Of a stretch of DNA of 64,000 bases, positions 54,732-62,153 are shown piece by piece. This DNA is from Kitasatospora acidiphila. GTDB lineage: Bacteria; Actinomycetota; Actinomycetes; Streptomycetales; Streptomycetaceae. Location: the NCBI RefSeq assembly GCF_006636205.1, contig NZ_VIGB01000003.1, positions 4,640,501 to 4,704,500 on the forward strand, given 5' to 3'. Both the position numbers and the translations under genes were made by a program. The first letter of the stretch is position 1, and each line of letters starts with the position of its first letter. Below the pieces are notes generated by a model. It was not told the DNA's origin, searched no databases, and saw only the letters and a program-made list of their open reading frames with translations.

Positions 54732-55673
54732 GTGCATCGAGTGGTGGCACTGGTTCGCCCGCCGCAGTCGACGTTCGAACTAGCCTGCGCGGCCGAGGTG
54801 TTCGGGCTGGAGCGCCCTGGGGTGCCGGCGCGGTACGCGTTCAGCGTGTGCACGGAGCAGCCCGGCCCGGTGGCCACGCTCGCGGGCTACGAGATGCTGG
54901 TGGCCGAGGGGTTGGACGCGCTGCGACGGGCGGACACCGTGATCGTCCCGGGCTGGCTGCCAGTCGAACGGCCGCCCTCGGACGCGGTGGTCGAGGCGCT
55001 GCGGCGTGCGCTGGAGCGCGGGGCGCGAGTGGTGAGCATCTGCTCCGGCGCGTTCGCGTTGGCGCACGCCGGGCTGCTGGACGGGCGGCGGGCGACCACG
55101 CACTGGGCCACGGCAGGGAAGTTGGCCGAGGAGTTCCCGGCGGTGCAGGTCGACCCGGATGTGCTGTACGTGGACCACGGTGAGGTGGCCACCAGCGCGG
55201 GCGCGGGGGCCGGCATCGACCTGTGCCTGCACCTGGTCCGCGTCGACCAGGGTGCCGGGTACGCGGCCCGGGTCGCGCGGAGCATGGTGATGCCGCCGCA
55301 CCGCGAGGGCGGGCAGTTGCAGTACTCAGCGCCCCCGAACGCGGGGCAGCTGGACGGCTCGCTCGCGCCGCTGCTGGACTGGGCCACCGGGCGGCTCGGG
55401 GAGCCGCTGGCAGTCGCGGACCTGGCGGCGCACGCGGGCGTCTCGGCGCGCACCCTGGCCCGGCGGTTCGACGAGCAGCTCGGCACCAGTCCGGGGCACT
55501 GGCTGCTCGTGCAACGGATCACCGCGGCCCGGGAGTTGCTGGAGTCCTCCGACCTCCCGCTGGATGCCGTCGCCCGCCGCGTGGGCCTCTCCTCGGCCAC
55601 CAACCTCCGCCGGCGCTTCCTGGGGGCGCTGGGGACCACGCCGGGTGCCTACCGCCGAGCGTTCCGGGCGTAG
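54732..55673 (+). CDS. GlxA-type AraC regulator (DJ-1/PfpI + AraC HTH)
   Basis: The product has 313 aa from the GTG at 54732 with AGGGGG 8 nt upstream. The N-terminal DJ-1/PfpI-like domain (VALVRPPQSTFELACAAEVFG, nucleophile-like elbow VVSICSGAFALA with Cys) is followed by the AraC HTH (DLAAHAGVSARTLARRFDEQLG, AVARRVGLSSATNLRRRF). Such regulators often respond to nitrogen compounds. It is divergent from the cupin gene. Confidence 0.93.
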   Translation: MHRVVALVRPPQSTFELACAAEVFGLERPGVPARYAFSVCTEQPGPVATLAGYEMLVAEGLDALRRADTVIVPGWLPVERPPSDAVVEALRRALERGARVVSICSGAFALAHAGLLDGRRATTHWATAGKLAEEFPAVQVDPDVLYVDHGEVATSAGAGAGIDLCLHLVRVDQGAGYAARVARSMVMPPHREGGQLQYSAPPNAGQLDGSLAPLLDWATGRLGEPLAVADLAAHAGVSARTLARRFDEQLGTSPGHWLLVQRITAARELLESSDLPLDAVARRVGLSSATNLRRRFLGALGTTPGAYRRAFRA

Positions 55674-55759
55674 GGCATGCCACTCGGGCGGAATTGGACC
55701 GGGACAGCCGGACGGGCCGGTGGCTAGCCTTGGGCCTAGTCGATCTTTGGAGGCCACCC

Positions 55760-57200
55760 GTGCACCCTGAACTCGCCGCCGATCTCAACCATTTGCCCGC
55801 GTTGCTGGAGGAGGTGCGGCAGCAGGCCGTGGCCTTCCTGGCGGGGCTGGACGAGCGGGCGGTGATTCCGGAGGCGGAGCAGGCGGGGAAGCGGGCGGGG
55901 GAGCAGGCGGGGGAGCAGGCGGGCTCGGTGCCGCTGGCGGGGAGGGCGGCGGGTTGGGTGGCGGGGTGCGGGCGGCGCTCACGGAGTTCGGCGAGCGCTG
56001 GCAGCCGAGGCTCTCGGCGAGTGCCGGGCCGCGCTACTTCGGGTTCGTCACCGGTGGCGCGACCCCGGCGGCGCTGGCCGGCGACTGGCTGACCGCCACC
56101 GTCGACCAGAACTCCAACTCCGCGCTGGACCCGGCCGGTCAGCAGCTGGAGCGGGAGACGGTCGGCTGGCTGCGCGAGCTGTTCGGGCTCTCGGAGGCGC
56201 ACAGCGGCACCTTCGTGAGCGGCGCGACGATGTCCAACACGGTGGGGCTGGCGGTCGCCCGGGAGTGGCTGGGCGAGCGGCTCGGCGTCGATGTGGCCGA
56301 GGACGGGGTCGGTGCGCTGGGGCGGGTGCGGGTGCTGTCGGGGAACGCGCACTCCAGCGTCGCCAAAGCGCTGTCGGTGCTGGGGCTGGGGCGCGCGGCG
56401 CTGACGCCGGTGGCCGCGCTGCCGGGCCGGGAGGCGGTGGATGTGGCCGCGCTGGAGCGGGCGTTGGCCGAGGCGGGCGGTCCGTGCGTGGTGGTGGCCA
56501 ACGCCGGCACGGTGAACACGGTGGACTTCGACGACCTGCGGGCGATCGCCGCGCTGCGCGAGCGCTACGACTTCTGGCTGCACGTGGACGCGGCGTTCGG
56601 CGCCTTCGCGGCGCTGGTGCCGGAGCACGCGGAGCTGGTGGCCGGGCTGGACCTGGCCGACTCGGTCTGCGTGGACCTGCACAAGTGGCTCAACGTGCCG
56701 TATGACAGCGCGGTGCAGTTCACCCGCCGCCGCGACCTGCAGGCGCGGGTGTTCCAGAACGCGGCCGCCTACCTGGGCCCCTGGGCGAGGACCCCGACCT
56801 GGTGCATCTGACGCCGGAGAACTCGCACCGACTGCGCGCGCTCGCCGCCTGGTTCACGTTGCGGGCGTACGGGCGGGCCGGCCACGCGGAGATCGTCGAG
56901 CGCTGCGTGGCAGGTGCCCGGGCGCTGGGGGAGGCGGTGGCCGGGATGGCGGGGCTGCGGCTGCTCGCGCCGGTGCGGCTGAACGTCGTCTGCTTCACGC
57001 TGGCGGCGGACCCCACCGCCGAGCGACTCGCCGCGCTCGCCACGGAGTTGGCCGGGGACGCCTTCGTCACGCCGACCCGGTATGCCGGGCAACCCGCGCT
57101 GCGGGCGGCGTTCAGCAACTGGCGGACCACCGAGGCGGACGTCGAGCGGACGGCGGCGGCGCTGGAGCGGGCCGTGGCGCGCTTGGGGGAGGGCGGGTAA
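55760..57200 (+). CDS. Pyridoxal-dependent group II decarboxylase-like enzyme (two frameshifts)
   Basis: It has about 480 codons if one base is restored at the G run 55939-55942 and another at the C run 56778-56781; start GTG 55760 follows GGAGG. PLP motifs: TFVSGATMSNTVGLAVARE, HVDAAFGAFAAL (Asp binding the ring N) and CVDLHKWLNVPYDSA (Schiff-base Lys). This is the aromatic-L-amino-acid/glutamate decarboxylase family; substrate unknown. The stop lies within a 13-bp repeat array. Two separate indels raise the chance of a real pseudogene, but the pattern equals that in other genes. Confidence 0.8.
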
Positions 57201-57265
57201 TGAGGGCGGGTAATGAGGGCGATTAATGCGGGAAATTAATGGATGCGATTAATGAGGGCGATTAG
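57188..57265. repeat. Array of six 13-bp repeats containing ATTAA
   Basis: Units of exactly 13 bp: GGAGGGCGGGTAA, TGAGGGCGGGTAA, TGAGGGCGATTAA, TGCGGGAAATTAA, TGGATGCGATTAA, TGAGGGCGATTAG. The first unit includes the stop codon of the decarboxylase gene. Confidence 0.85.
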
Positions 57266-57470
57266 TGGCGGTGGGTGGAGGCTGGTGGCGACTGGGGCGC
57301 GATTAATAATGCGCATTAGGTTAATGGGGGGCATTAAGGTGCCTTGAGGTGCCTTGAGGTGCGTTGAGGCTGCACTGAACGGTCAGGCGGCGGGTCTTGG
57401 CGGCCGACTGGACCTAATGCGAGCCATTAATCGGGTGCATTACGACGATTCGTCATGTAATGCTCCACCC
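57201..57470. promoter_or_regulatory. ATTAAT-rich spacer before the hydrolase gene
   Basis: The 270-bp spacer has many ATTAAT, TTAATG or GCATTA words, rare in this GC-rich genome, some with dyad form (near 57302-57322 and 57414-57430). It also holds three 10-bp units GGTGCCTTGA at 57338-57367. Likely a cluster of regulator-binding sites; the regulator is unknown. Confidence 0.5.
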
Positions 57471-58352
57471 ATGCCGATTGCTGACGTGTCCCCTGGAGTG
57501 TCCATCGCCTACGAGACGTTCGGGGACCCGGGGGACGCGGCCGTCCTGCTGGTGATGGGGCTGGGCGCCCAGATGCTCGGGTGGGACGAGGCACTGTGCC
57601 GGGAGCTCGCCGGGCGGGGGCGGTATGTGATCCGCTACGACAACCGGGACTGCGGGCTGTCCACCAGGTTCGACGAGCACCCGGTCGATGTCGGGCAGTT
57701 CATGGCACTGGTGAGCGCGGGCGAGATCGCGGCCGCGTCCGCCCTGGTGCCGTACACGATCCAGGAGGTGGCCGACGACGGCCTCAACCTGCTGACCGCG
57801 CTGGGGATCGAGCGGGCGCATGTGGTGGGGTCGTCGGTGGGCGGGATGCTCGCCCAGGTGATGGCGATCAGTCGGCCGGAGCGGGTGCTGACGCTGACCT
57901 CGATGATGTCGTCGACCGGCGAGCCCGAGTACGGCAAGGCCACCCCCGAGGCGCAGGCGGCGATCGCCGCACCGCGGCCGGCGGACCGCGAGGGGTTCAT
58001 CGCGGCGGCGGAACGCGACCTGGTGTGGGCGTCCAGGCGCTACGGGGACCCGGCGGTCCTGCGCGACCTGGCGGCCCGGAGCTACGACCGCGCGTACTAC
58101 CCGGCCGGGGTCGGGCGCCAGCTCGGGGCCGCCACGCTCGGCGGCTCGCGGGCGGATGCGCTCCGCGAACTCAAGGTGCCGACGCTGGTGATCCACGGCC
58201 TGGACGACAGCCTGATCGACCCGAGCGGCGGCAAGCGCACCGCCGAACTGGTGCCCGGAGCAAAGCTGCTGCTGCTCCCGGACATGGGCCACGACCGCCC
58301 CCGCCCGCTCTGGCCGCAGCTCATCGGCGCCATCGAGGCCCACACGGCCTGA
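57471..58352 (+). CDS. Alpha/beta hydrolase
   Basis: The product has 293 aa from the ATG at 57471; an earlier in-frame start would run through the repeat-rich spacer. VLLVMGLGAQMLGWDEALCRELAGRGRYVIRYDNRDCGLST, nucleophile VVGSSVGGMLAQ (Ser), acid in LVIHGLDDSLID, His in LLPDMGHDRP. Typical 3-oxoadipate enol-lactonase/RdmC-like hydrolase; substrate unknown. Confidence 0.9.
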   Translation: MPIADVSPGVSIAYETFGDPGDAAVLLVMGLGAQMLGWDEALCRELAGRGRYVIRYDNRDCGLSTRFDEHPVDVGQFMALVSAGEIAAASALVPYTIQEVADDGLNLLTALGIERAHVVGSSVGGMLAQVMAISRPERVLTLTSMMSSTGEPEYGKATPEAQAAIAAPRPADREGFIAAAERDLVWASRRYGDPAVLRDLAARSYDRAYYPAGVGRQLGAATLGGSRADALRELKVPTLVIHGLDDSLIDPSGGKRTAELVPGAKLLLLPDMGHDRPRPLWPQLIGAIEAHTA

Positions 58353-58682
58353 GCGGCTCGCGCCGCTTGGGCGACGCCGTGGGCGGTGTGGGCAACGCCC
58401 CGGGCGGTGTGGGTGATGGCCCGGGCCGTGGGTGATGCCCCGGTCCGCTTGGGCGGCTCGCGTTGCCTTGGTGAAGCCTACGCATCGCCTGAGTGGCTGC
58501 CACCGCCGGGCGGCTCCCACCGTCTGAACGGCTCCCACCGTCAGAACGGCCCGCGCCGGCTGGGCGGCCCGCGCCGGCTGGGCGGCTCACGCCGTCTGAG
58601 CGGCGTCCCCGGGCCGTGTGGGTCGTCCCCATAGGGCTGAGCCCCTCGAACGGCGTTTGGGTTGGCAGGTACGGTTTGGCCC
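58353..58682. other. 330-bp repeat-containing spacer
   Basis: No gene. It consists largely of degenerate GGC-rich words and the 18-bp array at 58512-58601; the TetR promoter must be in the last 80 bp. Confidence 0.6.
58512..58601. repeat. Five 18-bp tandem repeats
   Basis: Units such as GGCTCCCACCGTCTGAAC, GGCTCCCACCGTCAGAAC, GGCCCGCGCCGGCTGGGC (twice) and GGCTCACGCCGTCTGAGC, in the spacer before a TetR gene. A degenerate unit is also at about 58355. Confidence 0.8.
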
Positions 58683-59399
58683 ATGGATGTTTCCGGAGCA
58701 ACCGCCGCCGACGCAACCGCCGTCAAGGGCGCGGCACGCCAACTGCTGGCGAAGGTGAGCGCAGCAGGCCTGACCCTGGAAGGCGTTGCCGACGAAGGCG
58801 GGTTGACGGTCGCCCAGGTGCGGGACCTCTTCCCGCACCGGGACGAGCTGCTGACCGCCCTGCTGATCGACGCCTACAACGAGTCGGGCGCCGCGATGGA
58901 GCACGCCGACCAGGGCGCGGTGGCGGCCGGCGCGTCGGCGGGTGCCCGGCTGCTGGCAGTGACTCGGGCGCTGCGGGCGTGGTCGTTCGCCAACGCGGCC
59001 GAGTTCACGCTGGTCTACGGCTCGCCGGTCCCCGGCTACCACGCGCCGCAGGACACCGTGCCGCCCGCCTCCCGGACGCCCGCCGTGCTGGCCGGAATCG
59101 TCCGGGCAGCCCTGGAGGCCGGTGAACTGACGCCGCCCAAGCGCCAGTTGACCAAGGATTCGCTGCTGCTGCCGGAGGCCGTGCAGCTCTTCGGCGGGGT
59201 GCCCGGGGCGCCGTTCGCGGACGTCGTCGAGCGCGGCATCGTGCTGTGGAGCAGCCTGGTCGGGCTGCTGGTGTTCCAGGTCTTCAGCCGCACCCATGAC
59301 AGCGTCCGCGACGAGTCCGCCTTCTTCGACTTCGCCATCGCCGTGGCGGCCGAGGGCATCGGCCTCGAGGTCCCGCTCGGCGAGACCGCCACCGGCTGA
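58683..59399 (+). CDS. TetR-family regulator
   Basis: The 238-aa product has a short HTH part (GLTLEGVADEGGLTVAQVRDLFPHRDELLTALLIDAYNE) and an all-helical ligand domain with the WHG-type features (RALRAWSFANAAEFTLVYGSPVPGY, LPEAVQLFGGVPGAPFADVVERGIVLWSSLVGLLVFQVFS). Likely an autorepressor; the target may be the hydrolase upstream. Confidence 0.88.
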   Translation: MDVSGATAADATAVKGAARQLLAKVSAAGLTLEGVADEGGLTVAQVRDLFPHRDELLTALLIDAYNESGAAMEHADQGAVAAGASAGARLLAVTRALRAWSFANAAEFTLVYGSPVPGYHAPQDTVPPASRTPAVLAGIVRAALEAGELTPPKRQLTKDSLLLPEAVQLFGGVPGAPFADVVERGIVLWSSLVGLLVFQVFSRTHDSVRDESAFFDFAIAVAAEGIGLEVPLGETATG

Positions 59400-59500
59400 C
59401 ACCGGCTGACACCGGCTGGCACCGAGCAGCAACACCACCGAGCAGCAACACCACCGATCAGCAGTCCCACCCACTAGCCCCACCCACTAGCCCCACACCG
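59391..59500. repeat. Short tandem repeats after the TetR gene
   Basis: Three ACCGGCTGAC-type 10-bp units (59391-59420, the first in the gene's stop region), two 16-bp units ACCGAGCAGCAACACC (59421-59452) and two CCCACCCACTAGC units. Confidence 0.8.
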
Positions 59501-59517
59501 TCCGCCGCACCCCGGCA

Positions 59518-60720
59518 GTGACGGGGAATCAGGCCGTGAACACCACAAGATCCCTCTGTTTCACCATCTCCGCACTGTCGTCGTACGCCGCGCTCGTCTA
59601 CCGCCTCTGCCAGGTGCGGGGCAGCCGACGCGACAGTGCCTACCGCACCCTGGTGGTCACCCTGGTGCTGCAGTGCCTCACCTTCACGATGGGTGCCGTC
59701 GCCACGGGGAGCAGGAGCTTCCTGGGCGTTGGCAACCTCGCCATCCTGGTGATGCACGTGTCGGCGGTGGCGTTCTGCGTCAGCGCGCAGATCATCCTGC
59801 TGCGCTGGGCGAGCGACGCCGAGGTGGCAGCCCGGCAGTCCCGGTACTGGCTGATCGCCGGCAGCGTCGTCTGCGTGCTGCTGGTGGCGCTGTTCTTCGC
59901 CGCGGACGGTCCGAACCGGCCGGCCGACGACTTCAACGGCAGCAGCCGCCCGCTGCTGCTCACCTACCTGCTGGTCTTCATCGTGTCGCAGGCGGTGCCG
60001 TGCGTGACGATCTTCCGACAGGTCCGCGCCTACGCCGGGGTGGCGGGTTCGCCGTCGCTGCGGCAGGCGCTGCGGCTGCTCTCGGTGGCCGCGGTGCTGC
60101 TCTTCCTCTACTGCACGGCCCGGACGGTGAACATCCTCACCCTCGCGTGCGGGGTCGACATCGGCGTCTGGCAGCTGGCCGCTTCGGTGCTCAGCGCGGT
60201 GGGGATCGTCATGCTGTCGCTGAGCCTGACGGTCTCCTCGTGGGGCACCGCGGCGGCGAGGCTGCTGGAGTGGGCGCGCAGCTACCGGGCCTACCGGGTG
60301 CTCTACCCGCTCTGGCGGGACCTGTACGAGTCGTCGCCGGACATCGCCCTGGAGCCGCCGCGAGTCAGGGTCTCCGACCTCAACTACCGGCTGCACCGCC
60401 GGGTGGTGGAGATACGGGACGGCTGGCGGGATCTGCGCCCGTACATCGACCGCGCGACCAACAGCGATATCGACCGCGCGACCAGCGGCAGTGGTGTGAC
60501 CGACGCCGACGCTGCGACCAACGCCGACGAGTCCCGGCAGGCCTTCGCGGAGGCGGCGCAGATCCATCAGGCGCTGCGGGCCAAGCAGATCGGCAGCATC
60601 CCGGATGACAACAAGGACGCCGCCGACTTCGAGGACCGCGACACCGACAACTTCACTGCGGAAGTCGCCTGGTTGAGCAAGGTCGCGGTTGCCTACCGTA
60701 AGCTGGGCGGCACAAGTTGA
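59518..60720 (+). CDS. MAB_1171c-type membrane protein (DUF6545 family)
   Basis: The 400-aa product has about seven membrane helices in the first 235 residues (TLVVTLVLQCLTFTMGAV, LAILVMHVSAVAFCVSAQIILL, YWLIAGSVVCVLLVALFF). A cytosolic part follows with WGTAAARLLEWARSYRAYRVLYPLWRDLYESSPDIALEPP and LNYRLHRRVVEIRDGWRDL, the hallmark of this family. The start GTG 59518 or GTG 59536 cannot be decided. In streptomycetes these genes cluster with an XRE regulator and an ImmA-like gene, both next door (61051, 61529). Confidence 0.85.
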   Translation: MTGNQAVNTTRSLCFTISALSSYAALVYRLCQVRGSRRDSAYRTLVVTLVLQCLTFTMGAVATGSRSFLGVGNLAILVMHVSAVAFCVSAQIILLRWASDAEVAARQSRYWLIAGSVVCVLLVALFFAADGPNRPADDFNGSSRPLLLTYLLVFIVSQAVPCVTIFRQVRAYAGVAGSPSLRQALRLLSVAAVLLFLYCTARTVNILTLACGVDIGVWQLAASVLSAVGIVMLSLSLTVSSWGTAAARLLEWARSYRAYRVLYPLWRDLYESSPDIALEPPRVRVSDLNYRLHRRVVEIRDGWRDLRPYIDRATNSDIDRATSGSGVTDADAATNADESRQAFAEAAQIHQALRAKQIGSIPDDNKDAADFEDRDTDNFTAEVAWLSKVAVAYRKLGGTS

Positions 60721-60725
60721 GAGCT

Positions 60726-60760
60726 CCCGCCCGGTCTGTACCCCCGTCAGACCGGGCGGG
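60726..60760 (+). terminator. Terminator after the MAB_1171c-type gene
   Basis: A 13-bp perfect stem CCCGCCCGGTCTG with complement, 9-nt loop, and TTTCTCATTT tail. Confidence 0.85.
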
Positions 60761-60837
60761 TTTCTCATTTCCCAGGGTTTCCCCTGGGCCCCCAGGTTTC
60801 CCCGGGTTCCCCCTCGTCCCCCCGTTTTCCTCTGTCG

Positions 60838-60864
60838 GTCGGACGGGGACGTGCCCCGTCCGAC
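60838..60864. repeat. Hairpin, 11-bp stem
   Basis: GTCGGACGGGG/CCCCGTCCGAC with a 5-nt loop between the terminator and the XRE promoter region. Confidence 0.6.
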
Positions 60865-61050
60865 CCGGGCTCGGACCGTCCCCCGACTGCCGAGCGCAGG
60901 CCGATGCGACTGACAACCAACTCGGCTACCCCCGTGAGCGGAGTTAGCTGACAGCTATCGGCAAGGTCCACCGTGTCGGAGTCCGGCTTGATTGTCAACT
61001 GGCAGTTAATCTGCGAAACTGACGGATAGCCAAGGGCTATACCAGGGAGG

Positions 61051-61515
61051 TTGACGGGGGAGACCTGGATGTCCGAGTCCGAGACTGACGAGCGCCCGAT
61101 GCTGGCGGTGCGTCTGGACGACCTCTTCAAGACGGTCCGCCCCAAGGGCAAGCACTGGACCAACGCGGAGGTCGCCGAGGAGCTGAAGCTCCTCAACCCC
61201 GATCTCAAGGTCGGCGGCGTCTACCTGTCCCAGCTGCGGACCGGCAAGCGCTGCAACCCCACCCCCGACCTGCTGACCGCCCTGGCGCGGTTCTTCGGCG
61301 TGTCGGTGGCCTACTTCTTCGACGACCAGGTTGCCGAGTCGGTGCTCAGCCAGGTCGCCGCCATCGAGGCGCTGCGGCAGGCCGGCGTGCGCGCGGTGGC
61401 GATGCGGGCGGCCGGGATGAGGAAGGAGAACCTCCAGGCCATCACGGCGATCATGGACCAGTACCGCGAGATGCAGGGCCTGCCGCCGGTCACCGACGGC
61501 GCGGAGCCCGAGTGA
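61051..61515 (+). CDS. XRE-family HTH regulator
   Basis: The 154-aa product has KHWTNAEVAEELKLLNPDLKVGGVYLSQLRTGKRCNPTPDLLTALARFFGVSVAYFFDD, the SinR/transcriptional-regulator HTH form common near MAB_1171c-type genes. GGGGGAGACC precedes the ATG. It is followed after 13 nt by the ImmA-like gene; the pair resembles a repressor/protease switch. Confidence 0.9.
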   Translation: MTGETWMSESETDERPMLAVRLDDLFKTVRPKGKHWTNAEVAEELKLLNPDLKVGGVYLSQLRTGKRCNPTPDLLTALARFFGVSVAYFFDDQVAESVLSQVAAIEALRQAGVRAVAMRAAGMRKENLQAITAIMDQYREMQGLPPVTDGAEPE

Positions 61516-61528
61516 GGAGACCGCGGCG

Positions 61529-62095
61529 GTGATAGGCAGCAGAAGCGGCTGGACGGCCCGCCAGGCCCGCCGCAGCCAGCTCAAGAAGCTCCGCAAGGCC
61601 GGTGCCCGGCGGATCGCCGAGCTGGGCCTGCCGGAGGCCGCCGACGTGGCCGAACTCTGCGCCTACCTCGGCGAGATCCGCCAGCGGCCGATCCTGCTGG
61701 TCCCGATGCCGATGCCCGCCTCGCACCCGTGCGGCATGTGGGTCGCCGCCCGCGACGAGGACCTCATCTTCTACGACGCCAACACGACCGGCGCGCATCA
61801 GGAGCACATCATCTTGCACGAGCTGGGTCACATCATCTGCTGCCATCGCGGGGCGGGCGGGCTGGACGAGGCGAGCGCCCGGCTGCTCTTCCCCGACCTC
61901 GACCCCGACCTCGTGCGCGACATGCTGCTGCGCGCGACCTATGACGACGTCCAGGAGCAGGAGGCGGAAATCATCGCCTACCTGCTCTCGCAGCGGATGG
62001 GTGCGGACGCGGACGCCCCGGCCGAGCGGACCGGGGACGGTACGGACCCCGGAAGCGACGCCATGCGCAGCCGGATCGAACGAACGCTGATCTAG
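61529..62095 (+). CDS. ImmA/IrrE-like metalloprotease (toxin-like)
   Basis: The product has 188 aa from the GTG at 61529. HExxH in EHIILHELGHIICCHRG with a downstream acidic stretch QEQEAEIIAYLLSQRM. It fits the short ImmA/IrrE-like proteins that accompany XRE regulators in streptomycetes. Role inferred: cleavage or control of the XRE partner. Confidence 0.82.
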   Translation: MIGSRSGWTARQARRSQLKKLRKAGARRIAELGLPEAADVAELCAYLGEIRQRPILLVPMPMPASHPCGMWVAARDEDLIFYDANTTGAHQEHIILHELGHIICCHRGAGGLDEASARLLFPDLDPDLVRDMLLRATYDDVQEQEAEIIAYLLSQRMGADADAPAERTGDGTDPGSDAMRSRIERTLI

Positions 62096-62153
62096 CGGTT
62101 CTGAGGCCCCCGGGCAGACGTCACCCTCGGACTACGTCACCCCCGGACAGACG

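Larger units (their letters stand above)
60721..61050. other. 330-bp spacer: terminator plus promoter region
   Basis: A terminator and a second hairpin fill the first half. The second half is AT-richer and carries related words CTGACAGCTA, CAACTGGCAGTTAA and AACTGACGGATAG, which may be operator half-sites for the XRE gene that follows. Confidence 0.55.

Noticed and set aside
57188..58601. Possible CRISPR array
   Set aside because: Units are directly adjacent without spacers, and no cas genes are near; these are tandem repeats.
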